Notes: generated by a model from the sequence alone, not told the origin. Shown: positions 44,145 through 54,016, counted from the stretch's first letter. The stretch: 64,000 bases of DNA from Actinokineospora inagensis DSM 44258 (GCF_000482865.1 NZ_KI519516.1:118574-182573), one strand, 5' to 3'. Numbers and translations: made by a program.

Positions 44145-45998
44145 CTAACCGACCTGCCCAGTGGCCGACTGCGCGGTCGCCGACGGACCGGTGGCCGACT
44201 GCTCGGTCTTGTCGTTCTTGTCGCTCTTGGCCGGAGGCTGGAAATCAACACCGGCCTCCTTGCGCTGGGCCGCGCTGATCGGCGCCGGAGCCGCGGTCAG
44301 CGGGTCGAAGCCGCCGCCGGTCTTCGGGAAGGCGATGACCTCGCGGATCGAGTCCAGCCCGGCCAGCAGCATGACCAGCCGGTCCCAGCCGAAGGCGATG
44401 CCACCGTGCGGCGGCGGGCCGAAGGCGAACGCGTCGAGCAGGAAGGCGAACTGCTCGCGCACCTGCTGCTCGTCCAGGCCCATCACCGTGAAGACGCGCT
44501 CCTGGACGGCGCGGTCGTGGATACGGATCGAGCCGCCGCCGATCTCGTTGCCGTTGAGCACGATGTCGTAGGCGTAGGCCAGCGCACTGCCCGGCTCCTC
44601 CTCGAACCGGTCGATCCACTCCGGCGTGGGCGAGGTGAACGCGTGGTGCAGTGCGGTCCACTTGCCGCCGCCCAGGGCCACGTCACCCGCGCTGACCGCG
44701 GCGGCCGCCTCCTCGAACATGGGGGCGTCCACGACCCACAGGAACGCCCAACGGGACTCGTCGATGAGCCCGCAGCGGCGGCCGATCTCCAACCGGGCCG
44801 CGCCGAGCAGGGCGCGCGCGTCGGCGACCGGGCCCGCGGCGAAGAACACGCAGTCGCCCGGCTCGGCGCCCGCCGCCTTCGCCAAGCCCTCCCGCTCGGC
44901 CTCGGACAGGTTCTTGGCGACCGGACCACCCAGCGTGCCGTCCTCGCCGACGAGCACGTACGCCAAGCCCTTGTGGCCGCGCTGCTTGGCGAACTCCTGC
45001 CACGCGTCGAGCTGCTTGCGCGGCTGGCTCGCCCCACCCGGCATGACCACGGCACCGACGTACGGCGCCTGGAAGACCCGGAACGGGGTCTCGGCGAAGT
45101 ACTCGGTCAACTCGGTCAGCTCCACGCCGAAGCGGACGTCCGGCTTGTCCGAGCCGTACCGGGCCATCGCGTCGGCGTAGGTCATCCGGGGCAGCGGCAG
45201 CGGGATCTCGTACCCGGCCAGCTCGGCCCAGATGGCGCCGAGGACCCGCTCGGCGACGGCGATCACGTCGTCCTGGTCGACGAAGCTCATCTCGATGTCG
45301 AGCTGGGTGAACTCGGGCTGCCGGTCGGCCCGGAAGTCCTCGTCCCGGTAGCAGCGGGCGATCTGGTAGTACCGCTCCAGGCCGCCGACCATCAGCAACT
45401 GCTTGAACAACTGCGGCGACTGCGGCAGCGCGTACCAGGAACCGGGCCGCAGCCGGGCGGGCACCACGAAGTCGCGGGCGCCCTCGGGGGTGGACCGGGT
45501 CAGCGTCGGCGTCTCCACCTCGACGAACCGCTCCGCGTGCAGCACCTGCCGGGCGATCCGGCTGACCTCGCTGCGCAGCCGAATGGCCGATGCCGGGGCG
45601 GTGCGGCGCAGGTCGAGGTAGCGGTAACGCAGCCGGGCCTCGTCGCCCACGGTCAGGTGGTCGTCGAGTGGGAACGGCAGCGGCGCGGACTCGCTGAGCA
45701 CCTGGAGCTCGGTCACCAGTACCTCGATGGCGCCGGTCGGGATCTCCGGGTTCTCGTTGCCCGCGGGCCGGGCGGCGACCTCGCCGACCACCTTGACGCA
45801 GAACTCGGCGCGCAGCCGGTGCGCCCGCTCGGCCATCTCGCCCTCGCGGAAGACGACCTGCGACACGCCCGAGGCGTCGCGCAGGTCGATGAAGATGACA
45901 CCGCCGTGATCGCGCCTGCGGGCCACCCACCCGGCGAGGGTGACGGTCTGCCCGGCGTGCTCGGCGCGGAGGGTTCCGGCCTCGTGCGTGCGGATCAC
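44145..45998 (-). CDS. aspS: Aspartyl-tRNA synthetase
   Basis: This class II synthetase of 617 residues has the OB-fold anticodon domain ([23 protein letters not shown]), motif 2 in [20 protein letters not shown], the bacterial GAD insertion, and motif 3 [15 protein letters not shown]. It may be non-discriminating, as in many actinobacteria that lack AsnRS; that cannot be decided here. The last ~25 residues form a low-complexity Ser/Ala/Thr/Gly tail not usual for AspRS. In M. tuberculosis aspS is a near neighbour of rarA-alaS, which suggests the block between them here is inserted. Confidence 0.97.
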   Translation of the reverse strand: MIRTHEAGTLRAEHAGQTVTLAGWVARRRDHGGVIFIDLRDASGVSQVVFREGEMAERAHRLRAEFCVKVVGEVAARPAGNENPEIPTGAIEVLVTELQVLSESAPLPFPLDDHLTVGDEARLRYRYLDLRRTAPASAIRLRSEVSRIARQVLHAERFVEVETPTLTRSTPEGARDFVVPARLRPGSWYALPQSPQLFKQLLMVGGLERYYQIARCYRDEDFRADRQPEFTQLDIEMSFVDQDDVIAVAERVLGAIWAELAGYEIPLPLPRMTYADAMARYGSDKPDVRFGVELTELTEYFAETPFRVFQAPYVGAVVMPGGASQPRKQLDAWQEFAKQRGHKGLAYVLVGEDGTLGGPVAKNLSEAEREGLAKAAGAEPGDCVFFAAGPVADARALLGAARLEIGRRCGLIDESRWAFLWVVDAPMFEEAAAAVSAGDVALGGGKWTALHHAFTSPTPEWIDRFEEEPGSALAYAYDIVLNGNEIGGGSIRIHDRAVQERVFTVMGLDEQQVREQFAFLLDAFAFGPPPHGGIAFGWDRLVMLLAGLDSIREVIAFPKTGGGFDPLTAAPAPISAAQRKEAGVDFQPPAKSDKNDKTEQSATGPSATAQSATGQVG

Positions 45999-46346
45999 GG
46001 TGTGCGTTCTCCTGTCCAGGATTGGCTCGGATGGCGCGCGGGCTGCGGAAACACCGCGCTGTGCCGGTCAGGCTAGCCAACCGCCCGAGGGGGGTGTCCA
46101 GCAGGTTTCTCCCCGCCGGTCCGAGCGTGCGCAGCGCTCCCGCCGACTGGCAATGGGAACGCTTCCGGTCAACCCTTTGGAGGGTGATCATGGACCGTTC
46201 GGGGGTATAGCACCGGGGTTGTTCAGGCTATCCGGTGACGGCAGGGAGCGATCCGGTTACCCATGAATTAACACTGATGCTATCCAGCGGGGCCCCTAAG
46301 ACGTAATGTGACCGTCAGGGCGTAAGGGGTAACCCAGGGAGTGAAC
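45999..46346. other. Divergent intergenic region of aspS and the HTH gene
   Basis: About 350 bp hold promoters for both genes. A tiny frame at 46190-46210 (ATG GAC CGT TCG GGG GTA TAG) follows a strong GGAGGGTGATC site; it is too short to call. The stretch near 46270-46300 is AT-richer and may hold the promoter of the plus-strand gene. Confidence 0.45.
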
Positions 46347-47336
46347 ATGGGTAGCGGTATCACCCGCGAGCCAGTTCGTGAGCTTCACCAGAACGGGAGC
46401 GTTCGCCATGCGTTGACGGCCGACCAGCCGGACTCGCTGGCGGCCGACGCGTTCCCCACCGCGTTGCGGTCGGCCATCCAGGCCTCCGGCCTGAGCCTGG
46501 ACCGGATCCAGTACCGGCTGCGCGCGCGTGGCGTGTCCATCAGCGTCACCGCGCTGAGCTACTGGCAGTCCGGGCGGCGCAGGCCCGAGCGAGCGGAGTC
46601 GTTGGCCGCGCTCGGCCATCTGGAGGACGTCCTCGGGGTGCCCACCGGCTCGCTCATCGCGCTGCTCGGCCCACCACGGCCGCGCGGACGGGTCAACCGG
46701 GAGTCCTCCCGGCTGACCGTGGAAGCGTTGTGGGGCAACAGCGAACCGGTATCGCACCTGCTCAAGCGGATCGACTACACGACGGACTCCGCGCTTACCA
46801 AGATCAGTCAGCACGACAAGATGGAGATCGCCGTCGACCGCGGCGAGAAGGCCCTCACCATCCGCCAGGTATTCCGCGCCGAGCGGGACGGGGCCGATCG
46901 CACGCTCATGGTCTACGACCTCGAGGTCCCCGGGAGACCCTTCCCGGAGATCACCGCCGGTGACACCTGCCGGATCGGCCGGGTCGCCCAGGACCCCACC
47001 GCGGGCCTGGTCGCCGCCGAGATCCTGCTGGACCAGCCGCTCAACCGGGGCGAGACCACCATCGTCGACTACGCGCTGCGCCACCCGGGGCCGCCGTACT
47101 CGCGCGGTGACGACAGCTACTGCCGCAAGTTCCCCGGACCCGTGCGCGAGTTCGTGCTGGAACTGCGGTTCGACCCCAGGGCGCTCCCGGCGTACCTGGA
47201 GCAGTACACGGTGGACATGGACGACCAGGTGACCAACCGGCGCAAGCTGGACGTGACCCTGGACGGCAAGGCGCACGCGGTCGCCCTGGACTTCGGTCCC
47301 GGCATCCTGTGCGTGCGCTGGGAGTGGCCGGACTAG
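46347..47336 (+). CDS. Helix-turn-helix protein, actinobacterial, unknown role
   Basis: This 329-residue protein has an N-terminal Cro/XRE-like helix-turn-helix at about residues 40-95 (SGLSLDRIQYRLRARG ... TALSYWQSGRRRPERAESL). It is followed by a ~200-residue beta-rich domain with no recognised motif, ending LCVRWEWPD. The ATG at 46347 follows AGGGAG. The C-terminal part may sense a ligand. The gene stands alone, convergent with the Ig-like gene. No specific family function is known to me. Confidence 0.8.
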   Translation: MGSGITREPVRELHQNGSVRHALTADQPDSLAADAFPTALRSAIQASGLSLDRIQYRLRARGVSISVTALSYWQSGRRRPERAESLAALGHLEDVLGVPTGSLIALLGPPRPRGRVNRESSRLTVEALWGNSEPVSHLLKRIDYTTDSALTKISQHDKMEIAVDRGEKALTIRQVFRAERDGADRTLMVYDLEVPGRPFPEITAGDTCRIGRVAQDPTAGLVAAEILLDQPLNRGETTIVDYALRHPGPPYSRGDDSYCRKFPGPVREFVLELRFDPRALPAYLEQYTVDMDDQVTNRRKLDVTLDGKAHAVALDFGPGILCVRWEWPD

Positions 47337-47366
47337 TTCGGCGGAGTTCCCGGGACACCGGCGCGG

Positions 47367-48044
47367 TCACCCCTGTTGCCCGCGCCGGTCCCACTCGGTG
47401 ATGGTCAGGGTGAAGACAGCCTCGCCGACGCGCCCGTGCGCACCCGACGCCACCACGGTGACCGGGTGGGACCCGGGCGCGGCGGTCGGGCTGGTGAAGA
47501 TCCACAACGTGCTGGCACCACCGCCCGCGGGCAACCGCGCCGGGCTGAACGTGGCCCGGGTCCCGGGTGGGGCGCCGTCAACGCCCAACTCCACGGGCTC
47601 GTCCGTGGAGACGGTGACCCGCGTCTGGGCGAGGAAGCCCGGCTGCGTGATCGATTCCTCCGGGACCAACCGCACCCGGATGCCCTCGTGCGCCGTCGCG
47701 TCGTCGACGGTCAGCGACAGGTACGCGCGCGCGGTCATGCCGTTGGCCGCGGTGGCGTGCACGGTGACCGGGTAGACGCCCGGACCGGCCTTCTCCGAGA
47801 TCGCGATGCTGAGCCGGGTGGTGCGCCCGGCGACGACGACCCTGGGCTCGAACGTGGCCAACGCGCCGCAGGGCAGCCCGGTGACCGACATCGACAGCAG
47901 GTGCGCCTCGGTGCCCGCCTTCGTCACGACGACAGCGGTCACGCCACCCGGCCGGTCCGCGCGGAGCGAGAGCGGCTCCACGGACAGGCTGAAGTCACCC
48001 GGGCTGGTGCTCGGGCTCAAGAACGGGTCGATCGCGTAAGCCAC
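47367..48044 (-). CDS. Protein of two or three Ig-like beta-sandwich repeats
   Basis: At 225 residues without a signal peptide or membrane segment, it has repeated segments of the type LPCGALATFEPRVVVAGRT and PPGTRATFSPARLPAGGGA, typical of bacterial Ig-like/NPCBM-associated domains that usually lie outside the cell. GTG start at 48044. Its location without export signal is odd. Function is unknown. Confidence 0.7.
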   Translation of the reverse strand: MAYAIDPFLSPSTSPGDFSLSVEPLSLRADRPGGVTAVVVTKAGTEAHLLSMSVTGLPCGALATFEPRVVVAGRTTRLSIAISEKAGPGVYPVTVHATAANGMTARAYLSLTVDDATAHEGIRVRLVPEESITQPGFLAQTRVTVSTDEPVELGVDGAPPGTRATFSPARLPAGGGASTLWIFTSPTAAPGSHPVTVVASGAHGRVGEAVFTLTITEWDRRGQQG

Positions 48045-48137
48045 GGGGGTCCCCTCTGTCGTGGACCCTTACGATCAGGCCCGTGACATACGGGGAACAA
48101 TCCGTAGTAACCGCAGTACGGGTACGGATTGTTGTCG

Positions 48138-49349
48138 CTAAGCGAGCGCGGAATTAAGTCCCGCGACCGGACCGATCACCGTGACGGCGGGCGGGCGGAT
48201 TCCCGCCGCGAGCACGTCAGCGGCGATTTCGTCCAATGTGGAACGCACGACTCGCTGGGTGCGGGTGGTCCCCTCCTGGATCACCGCGACCGGCGTCGCG
48301 GCGTCCCGGCCCCCCGCCACCAGGGTCTTCGCGATCGCGGCCAACTTGTCGACCCCCATCATGACCACGATCGTCCCGGTCAGGCCCGCCAGCGCGGCCC
48401 AGTTGGTCAACGTGTTCGGGTCGTCGGGTCCGATGTGCCCGGAGACCACGACGACTTCGTGCGCGACCCCGCGGTGGGTCACCGGGACATCGGCGACGGC
48501 GGGCACGGAGAACGCGGACGTAACGCCCGGAACCACCTCGACCGAAACGCCTGCCTTAGCGCAGGCGATGAGTTCCTCGAACCCACGGCCGAACACGTAC
48601 GGATCGCCGCCCTTGAGGCGGACGACGAACTTGCCCGCTTTCGCGTGCTCGACGAGAGCGGCGTTGATCGCGTCCTGGCTGGCCGCCCGGCCGTACGGGA
48701 TCTTCGCCGCGTCGATCACGGTGACCGAGGGCGCCAACTCGTCGAGCAGGTCCCGCGGCCCGAGCCGGTCGGCGACCACCACGTCCGCCCTGGCCAGCAG
48801 CCGCCGACCGCGGACGGTGATCAACTCCGGATCGCCGGGACCGCCGCCGACGAGCGCGACCCCGGCCGGTTCCCGCTCCTGGTCGGCGATCCGGCCCTCC
48901 CGCAGGGCGTCCACGAGCCCGTCCCGCACGGCCGCCGACCGCTGGTGCTCACCGCCCGCGAGGACACCGACGAGCAGACCGTCGTAGTCGGCCGTCGCGG
49001 GGGTCACCGCGCTGCCCGCGCTGCCCGCGTCCGCGCGCACGCAGAAGACCCGCGTCCGCTCGGCCTCCTCGGCGACAGCGGCGTTGACCTCGGTGACGGA
49101 GGTGCAGCAGAGCACGTACCAGGCGTCGCGCAGGTCCCCGGACTGATAGGCCCGCCGGTGCCAGGTGATCTCACCCGCGTCGGCCATGCCCTGCACCGAG
49201 GGGGTCACCTCCGGGGACACGACCTCCACCGCCGCGCCGCACCGGACCAGCCGGGGCAACCGCCGCTGCGCGACGGTCCCGCCACCGACGACGACCACCC
49301 GGCGACCCGCCAGGTCGAGCCCGGCCAGGTAGTGCTGCTCAACTGCCAT
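48138..49349 (-). CDS. cobA: Bifunctional uroporphyrin-III C-methyltransferase / precorrin-2 dehydrogenase
   Basis: This 403-residue CysG-like protein has an N-terminal NAD-binding part (VVVVGGGTVAQRRL) for precorrin-2 dehydrogenation. The C-terminal SUMT domain shows VGGGPGDPELITVRG, RLKGGDPYVFGRG, VVPGVTSAFSVPA and PVTHRG. It makes precorrin-2 (and sirohydrochlorin) for siroheme and cobalamin. It lacks the third CysG activity motif region of enterobacteria only in the ferrochelatase half, which cannot be judged without alignment. ATG 49349 gives the normal N-terminus. Confidence 0.9.
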   Translation of the reverse strand: MAVEQHYLAGLDLAGRRVVVVGGGTVAQRRLPRLVRCGAAVEVVSPEVTPSVQGMADAGEITWHRRAYQSGDLRDAWYVLCCTSVTEVNAAVAEEAERTRVFCVRADAGSAGSAVTPATADYDGLLVGVLAGGEHQRSAAVRDGLVDALREGRIADQEREPAGVALVGGGPGDPELITVRGRRLLARADVVVADRLGPRDLLDELAPSVTVIDAAKIPYGRAASQDAINAALVEHAKAGKFVVRLKGGDPYVFGRGFEELIACAKAGVSVEVVPGVTSAFSVPAVADVPVTHRGVAHEVVVVSGHIGPDDPNTLTNWAALAGLTGTIVVMMGVDKLAAIAKTLVAGGRDAATPVAVIQEGTTRTQRVVRSTLDEIAADVLAAGIRPPAVTVIGPVAGLNSALA

Positions 49350-49445
49350 GCCGGACAGCATGCACGCCAACCCCGCGCGAACCCGGTACCGCCGCCCGAC
49401 AGTGTGATGGAACGAACGGGGCCTGCGACAGAACGAGCGGGCTGA

Positions 49446-50354
49446 TCAGCCCGCCTTGCGCCAGAGCCCCTCGATGCCCTCGGCGCGGGCCCGGTAGTCG
49501 ACGTAGAACAGCGAGGTCATCGTGTTGCCGACCGGGACGGTGAGCGCGTAGCCGACGGCGACGGACAGCATGTCCCCGGCGACGCTGTGGCCGCTGATCC
49601 GGCCGAACAGGGCGTCCACGATCGCGGTCACGATGGCCAGCACCACCCCGACCAGCAGGGTGAACCCGAGCAGCCGCCACCAGCCCACGGCGCGCACCAG
49701 ATCCCGGGAGCGGACCAGCGCGTCGGCCGGGCCGATCCCCTCCACCACCGCGGCCGACGGGGCGAGCGAGAACGCGACGCTCAGGTGGATCAGCACCGCC
49801 GCGAGCGGCAGGGCGGCCAGGGCGCCGACCGGGCCGACGACCAGGATCAGGCCCAGGGCCAGGGCGGCGATCAGCGCGGTGATCAGCACGACCAGCAGGT
49901 CGACGCCGAGCAGCCGCCACAGCGCGGGCAGCGCGAGCCGCACGGCCTCCCGGGTGCCGGTGGTGTGCCCGAAGACCGCGCGCGGCACCACCACGTTCGC
50001 CACCGCCACCAGCAGGATGCCGAAGGCGCCGAAGGTGAGCGTGGTGATCAGCAGGCTGCCGCCGTAGCGCACCAACTCGTCCGCCGACAACGTCCGCTGC
50101 TGGTTGAGCGCCCCCAGATCGGGCACGGAGCCGATGAACACCGCCTGCAGCAGCTCGTTCACCAGCTCGGCGACCGCGGTCAGCCCGAGGGCCAGCCACA
50201 CCAGTGGGCCCGCGTTGCGCCGCAGCGCCTGGAACGTGCCGCTCACCAGGTCGGGCAGGGTCAGTGGGCGCAGCGGCACGATGCCCAACTGGATGGCGCC
50301 GGTGGAATCGGTGGTGGGCGCCGGTCTGTCCGGGAGGGCGGGCTGTTCGGTCAT
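49446..50354 (-). CDS. Multi-pass membrane protein (GDPD-associated/DUF7847-like)
   Basis: This 302-residue integral membrane protein has about six hydrophobic segments and the C-terminal motif TSLFYVDYRARAEGIEGLWRKAG, typical of actinobacterial 'glycerophosphoryl diester phosphodiesterase membrane domain'-like proteins. N-terminal 30 residues are cytoplasmic and Pro-rich. Function is unknown. It is followed by cobA after 96 bp and preceded by a lipoprotein gene. Confidence 0.75.
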   Translation of the reverse strand: MTEQPALPDRPAPTTDSTGAIQLGIVPLRPLTLPDLVSGTFQALRRNAGPLVWLALGLTAVAELVNELLQAVFIGSVPDLGALNQQRTLSADELVRYGGSLLITTLTFGAFGILLVAVANVVVPRAVFGHTTGTREAVRLALPALWRLLGVDLLVVLITALIAALALGLILVVGPVGALAALPLAAVLIHLSVAFSLAPSAAVVEGIGPADALVRSRDLVRAVGWWRLLGFTLLVGVVLAIVTAIVDALFGRISGHSVAGDMLSVAVGYALTVPVGNTMTSLFYVDYRARAEGIEGLWRKAG

Positions 50355-50403
50355 GCGTGGTCCCCAGGTCGTCGACGCGGTCCGTCCGCGCCGAACGCGA
50401 AGG

Positions 50404-51249
50404 CTACAGGTAACCGGCGACGAACTTGAGCGCGTCGGGCAGCACCCGCTTGAAGTACGCGTCGTCGTGACCGCCCGCGGTGAACGACGACTTGACGGCG
50501 TTCGCGCGCTGGGCCAACTGCCTGGCCAGTTCGATGTACGCGTTGTCCTCCGTGCCGCACCACAGACCCAGCGGGGCGTTGGTGAGCTCCACCGTGTGCC
50601 GCATGGGTTCCGTGCGTTCCCACTGCGCCTGGTCGGTGAAGATCCGCGCCCGGGACGCGCTGTCCCACGAGGAGAACAGCGTGGGCGCGATGGCGGCGAT
50701 CGCCTGGAACCCCGGCGACTTGGCCTGGTTCAACGCCGCCGACCCGCCCTCGCCGAAGCCGAGCACGGCGAACGGGGTGCTGGCCAGGTCGTGGTAGCTC
50801 AGCCAACCCGGCAGGTCGTCGTCGAGCATCCGCTGCGGGTCGTCGTCCTTGTTGCCGACCCAGTTCCCGCCGTCCACCGCGGCGACCGCGAACGGCTGGG
50901 TGCCCGCCTTGACGAGGTCGGTGAGCATCCGCGGCAACCCGTACTCCAGGAACACCTTGGCGCCAGCCAGACCGCCGTGCAGCGCGACGCACACCGGGAT
51001 CGGCTCCGGCGGCGCGCCCTCCGGTCGGATGATCACCACGTCCACCTCGCGGTAGCGGCCGGTGGACAGGTTCCGCGCGGTCATCACCGGCTGCGACTCG
51101 GCGGAGGACGGCGGCGCGGCCAGCGCGTTGGCCCCGGGACCCGCCTGCTCGGGCGCCCGCTGGCACCCCGTGAGCAGGCCCGCGCCGAGAGCGGCTCCCG
51201 CCGTCAACAGCAGGCGACGGGACACCTGAACAGTTCGCGCAGTGTTCAC
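50404..51249 (-). CDS. Tat-type lipoprotein of the esterase family lacking the nucleophile Ser
   Basis: This 281-residue secreted protein has SRRLLLTAGAALGAGLLTGC, which joins a twin-Arg-like start to a lipobox with Cys29. The alpha/beta hydrolase domain resembles antigen-85/esterase-D-type enzymes. In place of the GxSxG elbow it has LGFGEGGSAAL, with Gly where Ser should be. The catalytic Asp (GTEDNAY) and His (GGHDDAYFKR) are kept. It is probably a binding or pseudo-enzyme on the outer face of the membrane, or the neighbouring Ser is used. GTG start. Confidence 0.8.
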   Translation of the reverse strand: MNTARTVQVSRRLLLTAGAALGAGLLTGCQRAPEQAGPGANALAAPPSSAESQPVMTARNLSTGRYREVDVVIIRPEGAPPEPIPVCVALHGGLAGAKVFLEYGLPRMLTDLVKAGTQPFAVAAVDGGNWVGNKDDDPQRMLDDDLPGWLSYHDLASTPFAVLGFGEGGSAALNQAKSPGFQAIAAIAPTLFSSWDSASRARIFTDQAQWERTEPMRHTVELTNAPLGLWCGTEDNAYIELARQLAQRANAVKSSFTAGGHDDAYFKRVLPDALKFVAGYL

Positions 51250-51774
51250 AAGTTCTCCGCTCGTCCCGGACCCCTGTGCCGGATCTTATTGGTCTACTGA
51301 CCCGGTTGGGGGCGACCGAGGCCATCCCGTTGTCGGGGAGCGCTCCCAATTCCGCATCCGGGAACACTGTTAAAAGTCAACACCGGGTGCCGGATCGCCG
51401 CTGCCACAAGACTTTCGCCACGCTCCGACACCACCCGGTTTCACGCGAACGGCCTAACCGCGTCCGACGGTCGGGCCGAGTCTCCCGGACAGGTGACGAG
51501 CCCGGTTCGTGGACCACTTGACGCATCTTGCAGACCGCACAACAGGAAAACCGACGCGTCGCGAGGGCGATGACCGGAAGCGAGGCGGCAGTGGACAACC
51601 GGTCCCGCACCGCCGAACCGACTGTCCACACCGGATTGTTCTACGAACACCGGGTGCGGCACAAGGTTCAAGTTCCGCCCACGCGGCAACCCAGTGGCTC
51701 ACGGGTCCACGGTGGACGGTTGTCCGGCCGGACGCGGACGTCCTCCGGCGTGGTCGTGGTCTAGACCACGCGGG
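51250..51774. other. Intergenic region with a palindrome near the cobM-like stop
   Basis: About 525 bp show no convincing gene. A perfect 16-bp palindrome CGTGGTCTAGACCACG lies at 51755-51770, just after the stop of the minus-strand methylase gene, and may help end its transcript. The region upstream of 51250 should hold the lipoprotein promoter. Confidence 0.5.
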
Positions 51775-52752
51775 TCACTTCTTCGTGGTGCGCCTGGTGG
51801 TCGCGCGGGCGGTCTTGGCCGGTTGCTTGCGCGCGGCAGCGACCCGCTTGACGGGCTTCGGCTGCGGCTCGTCGACCACCGCGTCGACCACGGCCTCGAC
51901 CACTTCGGCGGACGGGTGGATCTCGACGGGGACCTCGGTCAGGTCCTCGGCGGGCGTGGTCTGGTCGTCGCCGCCGGTGCGCTTGGCCCAGGACCCCGTG
52001 GACCGCCAGGAACGAGACGTCCAGCGGCGTTCGGGCTCGCGTTGGGTGTAGCCCGCGCGCGGCTTGGCCTGGCGCAGCGCGTCACCGACCAGGAACAGCG
52101 CGTGACGCCAGAGGTTGGCCGCCTTGACCTCGGCGACCAACTCCCCCACGGTCGTACGCAGGATGGTCTCGTCGGCCCAGGAGACCTTGTGCGCGACCAC
52201 CACCGGCACCTCGTGGTCCAACCCGGCGGCGGTAAGAGCCTCCACCAGCTCGGCCGCGCGGGCGGCAGGCGCCTGGACGGCGATGGTCCGGCTGTCGGCA
52301 GCGAGCTCGCGGACCCGCGCGAAGTCGGCCTCGGTGACGACGACGGTGTCGGCGCCGGTGGTCTCGGTCAGCGCGTTGCCGGTCGCGGCGGCGGCCGCCG
52401 AGACCGGCGAGATCCCCGGGACCACCTCGACGTCAAGACCGAGACGGGTGCACAGCTCACGCTGTTCGCGCAGGTCGGCGGCCAGCGCCGGATCGCCCGC
52501 GACCAGCCGGACGGCGCGGTGGCGCCTGCTGGCCAACCGCCGGTACAGCTCGGCGAGCTCGTCGGCGCCCAGCCGGGCGTGGTCGACCAGCTCGGCGTCC
52601 GGGCGGGCCTGCCCGCGCAACCACAACGGGTCGACCGCGGCCGGTGTGTAGAGCACCAGGTTCGCCTCGGCGATGCGGCTCGCACCGCGCAGGGTGATGA
52701 GGTCGGCCGCTCCCGGGCCTGCCCCCACGAAGGTCACGGTGCCACGCAGCAT
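51775..52752 (-). CDS. CobM-like tetrapyrrole methylase with basic C-terminal tail
   Basis: This 325-residue protein opens with VTFVGAGPGAADLITLRGA, the SAM-dependent tetrapyrrole methylase motif most like precorrin-4 C11-methyltransferase (CobM). It also has VEVVPGISPVSAAAAATGNAL. The usual GDPSVYGA motif is altered to GDPALAADL, so activity is less certain. After residue ~245 comes an extra ~80-residue tail rich in Glu/Val and then Lys/Arg/Ala/Thr (PVKRVAAARKQPAKTARATT), like histone H1 or AT-hook tails, not part of CobM. Divergent from the bioF-like gene across 66 bp. Confidence 0.78.
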   Translation of the reverse strand: MLRGTVTFVGAGPGAADLITLRGASRIAEANLVLYTPAAVDPLWLRGQARPDAELVDHARLGADELAELYRRLASRRHRAVRLVAGDPALAADLREQRELCTRLGLDVEVVPGISPVSAAAAATGNALTETTGADTVVVTEADFARVRELAADSRTIAVQAPAARAAELVEALTAAGLDHEVPVVVAHKVSWADETILRTTVGELVAEVKAANLWRHALFLVGDALRQAKPRAGYTQREPERRWTSRSWRSTGSWAKRTGGDDQTTPAEDLTEVPVEIHPSAEVVEAVVDAVVDEPQPKPVKRVAAARKQPAKTARATTRRTTKK

Positions 52753-52818
52753 TGCCCGACCGTATCGCCCCCGCCCCCTGAGCGTGGCCGACGGGTGCCC
52801 GGTGTCAGACTCGGTGCC

Positions 52819-53982
52819 GTGCACCCCGACGCAGCCGCCCCCGCCGACCAGGTCTTCGCCTGGCTGGACGAGCACGCCGAAGACCGCAAACGGGCCGGGC
52901 TGACCAGGCAGTTGCGGCCGCGCGGGCCCGGGTCGGACCTGCTGGACCTGGCGGGCAACGACTACCTGGGGCTGGCGCGGGACAAGCGGGTCGCGGGCGC
53001 GGCGGCGGCGGCCACGCTGCGCTGGGGCGCGGGGTCCACCGGGTCGCGGCTGGTCACCGGGAGCACGGAGCTGCACAGCGAACTGGAGTTCGAGCTGGCC
53101 CGGTTCTGCGGCACCCAGTCGGCCCTGGTGTTCTCGTCCGGCTTCGCGGCGAACCTCGGCGCGGTGACGGCGTTGTCGGGGAAGAACTGTTCGATCGTCA
53201 CCGACTCGCACATCCACGCCTCCCTGATCGATGGCTGCCGGTTGTCGCGCGCGGAGGTCGCCGTCGTCGGCCACAACGACCCCGCCGCCGCCGGTCGCGC
53301 GCTGAAGACCCGCCGCACCGAGCGCGCCGTGTACGTCACCGACTCGGTGTTCAGTGTGGACGGTGACCTCGCCCCGCTGAACGCGCTGTCCGAGGTGTGC
53401 CGGGAGAACGGCGCGGCGCTGGTCGTCGACGACGCGCACGGCCTCGGTGTGCTGGGCGAAGGCGGTCGCGGAGCGGTCGCGGCGGCGGGCCTGGCGGGCG
53501 AGCCGGACGTCGTGACGACGGTGACGCTGTCGAAAGCCCTTGGCGCGCAAGGGGGTGCGGTCCTGGGGCCGCGCCGGGTCATCCGCCACCTGGTGGAGAA
53601 CGCGCGCAGCTTCATCTTCGACACCGGTCTCGCGCCGAGCAGCGCGGCGGCGGCCCTGGCGGCGTTGACGGTGCTGAAGGAGGAACCAGACCGCCCGGAA
53701 CGCGTGCTGACGGTCGCGCAAACCCTTGCGGAGCGGCTCAAGGCCGCCGGTCTGTCGGTCAGCACGCCGACGGCGGCGGTCGTGGCGGTACGCGCCCCCT
53801 CCCCGGAGGCGGCACTCGCGTGGGCCAACGACTGCCGGGAGGCGGGCGTGTGGGTGGGCTGCTTCCGCCCGCCGTCCGTGCCGGACTCGATCTCCCGGCT
53901 CCGGCTCACCGCCCGCGCCGACCTGACCGAGGCCGACATCGACCGCGCCATCGACGTCATCACCGGCTGCGCGCCCCGCTGA
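52819..53982 (+). CDS. bioF: 8-Amino-7-oxononanoate synthase (BioF-like)
   Basis: This 387-residue alpha-oxoamine synthase has LLDLAGNDYLGLA, GSTGSRLVTGSTELHSELE, SHIHASLIDGCRLS, VVDDAHGLGVLG, and the PLP Lys in TLSKALGAQGG. It would condense pimeloyl-ACP/CoA with alanine for biotin, though alpha-oxoamine synthases also work in other pathways. No other biotin genes are adjacent. Start GTG 52819 gives the usual N-terminus; the ribosome-binding site is weak. Confidence 0.88.
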   Translation: MHPDAAAPADQVFAWLDEHAEDRKRAGLTRQLRPRGPGSDLLDLAGNDYLGLARDKRVAGAAAAATLRWGAGSTGSRLVTGSTELHSELEFELARFCGTQSALVFSSGFAANLGAVTALSGKNCSIVTDSHIHASLIDGCRLSRAEVAVVGHNDPAAAGRALKTRRTERAVYVTDSVFSVDGDLAPLNALSEVCRENGAALVVDDAHGLGVLGEGGRGAVAAAGLAGEPDVVTTVTLSKALGAQGGAVLGPRRVIRHLVENARSFIFDTGLAPSSAAAALAALTVLKEEPDRPERVLTVAQTLAERLKAAGLSVSTPTAAVVAVRAPSPEAALAWANDCREAGVWVGCFRPPSVPDSISRLRLTARADLTEADIDRAIDVITGCAPR

Positions 53983-54016
53983 AACCCGCTCGACACGCGG
54001 GATCGACGACCCGACC

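Noticed and set aside
44406-46076. A 556-codon plus-strand frame opposite aspS
   Set aside because: Antisense shadow of AspRS with no family motifs and no ribosome-binding site.
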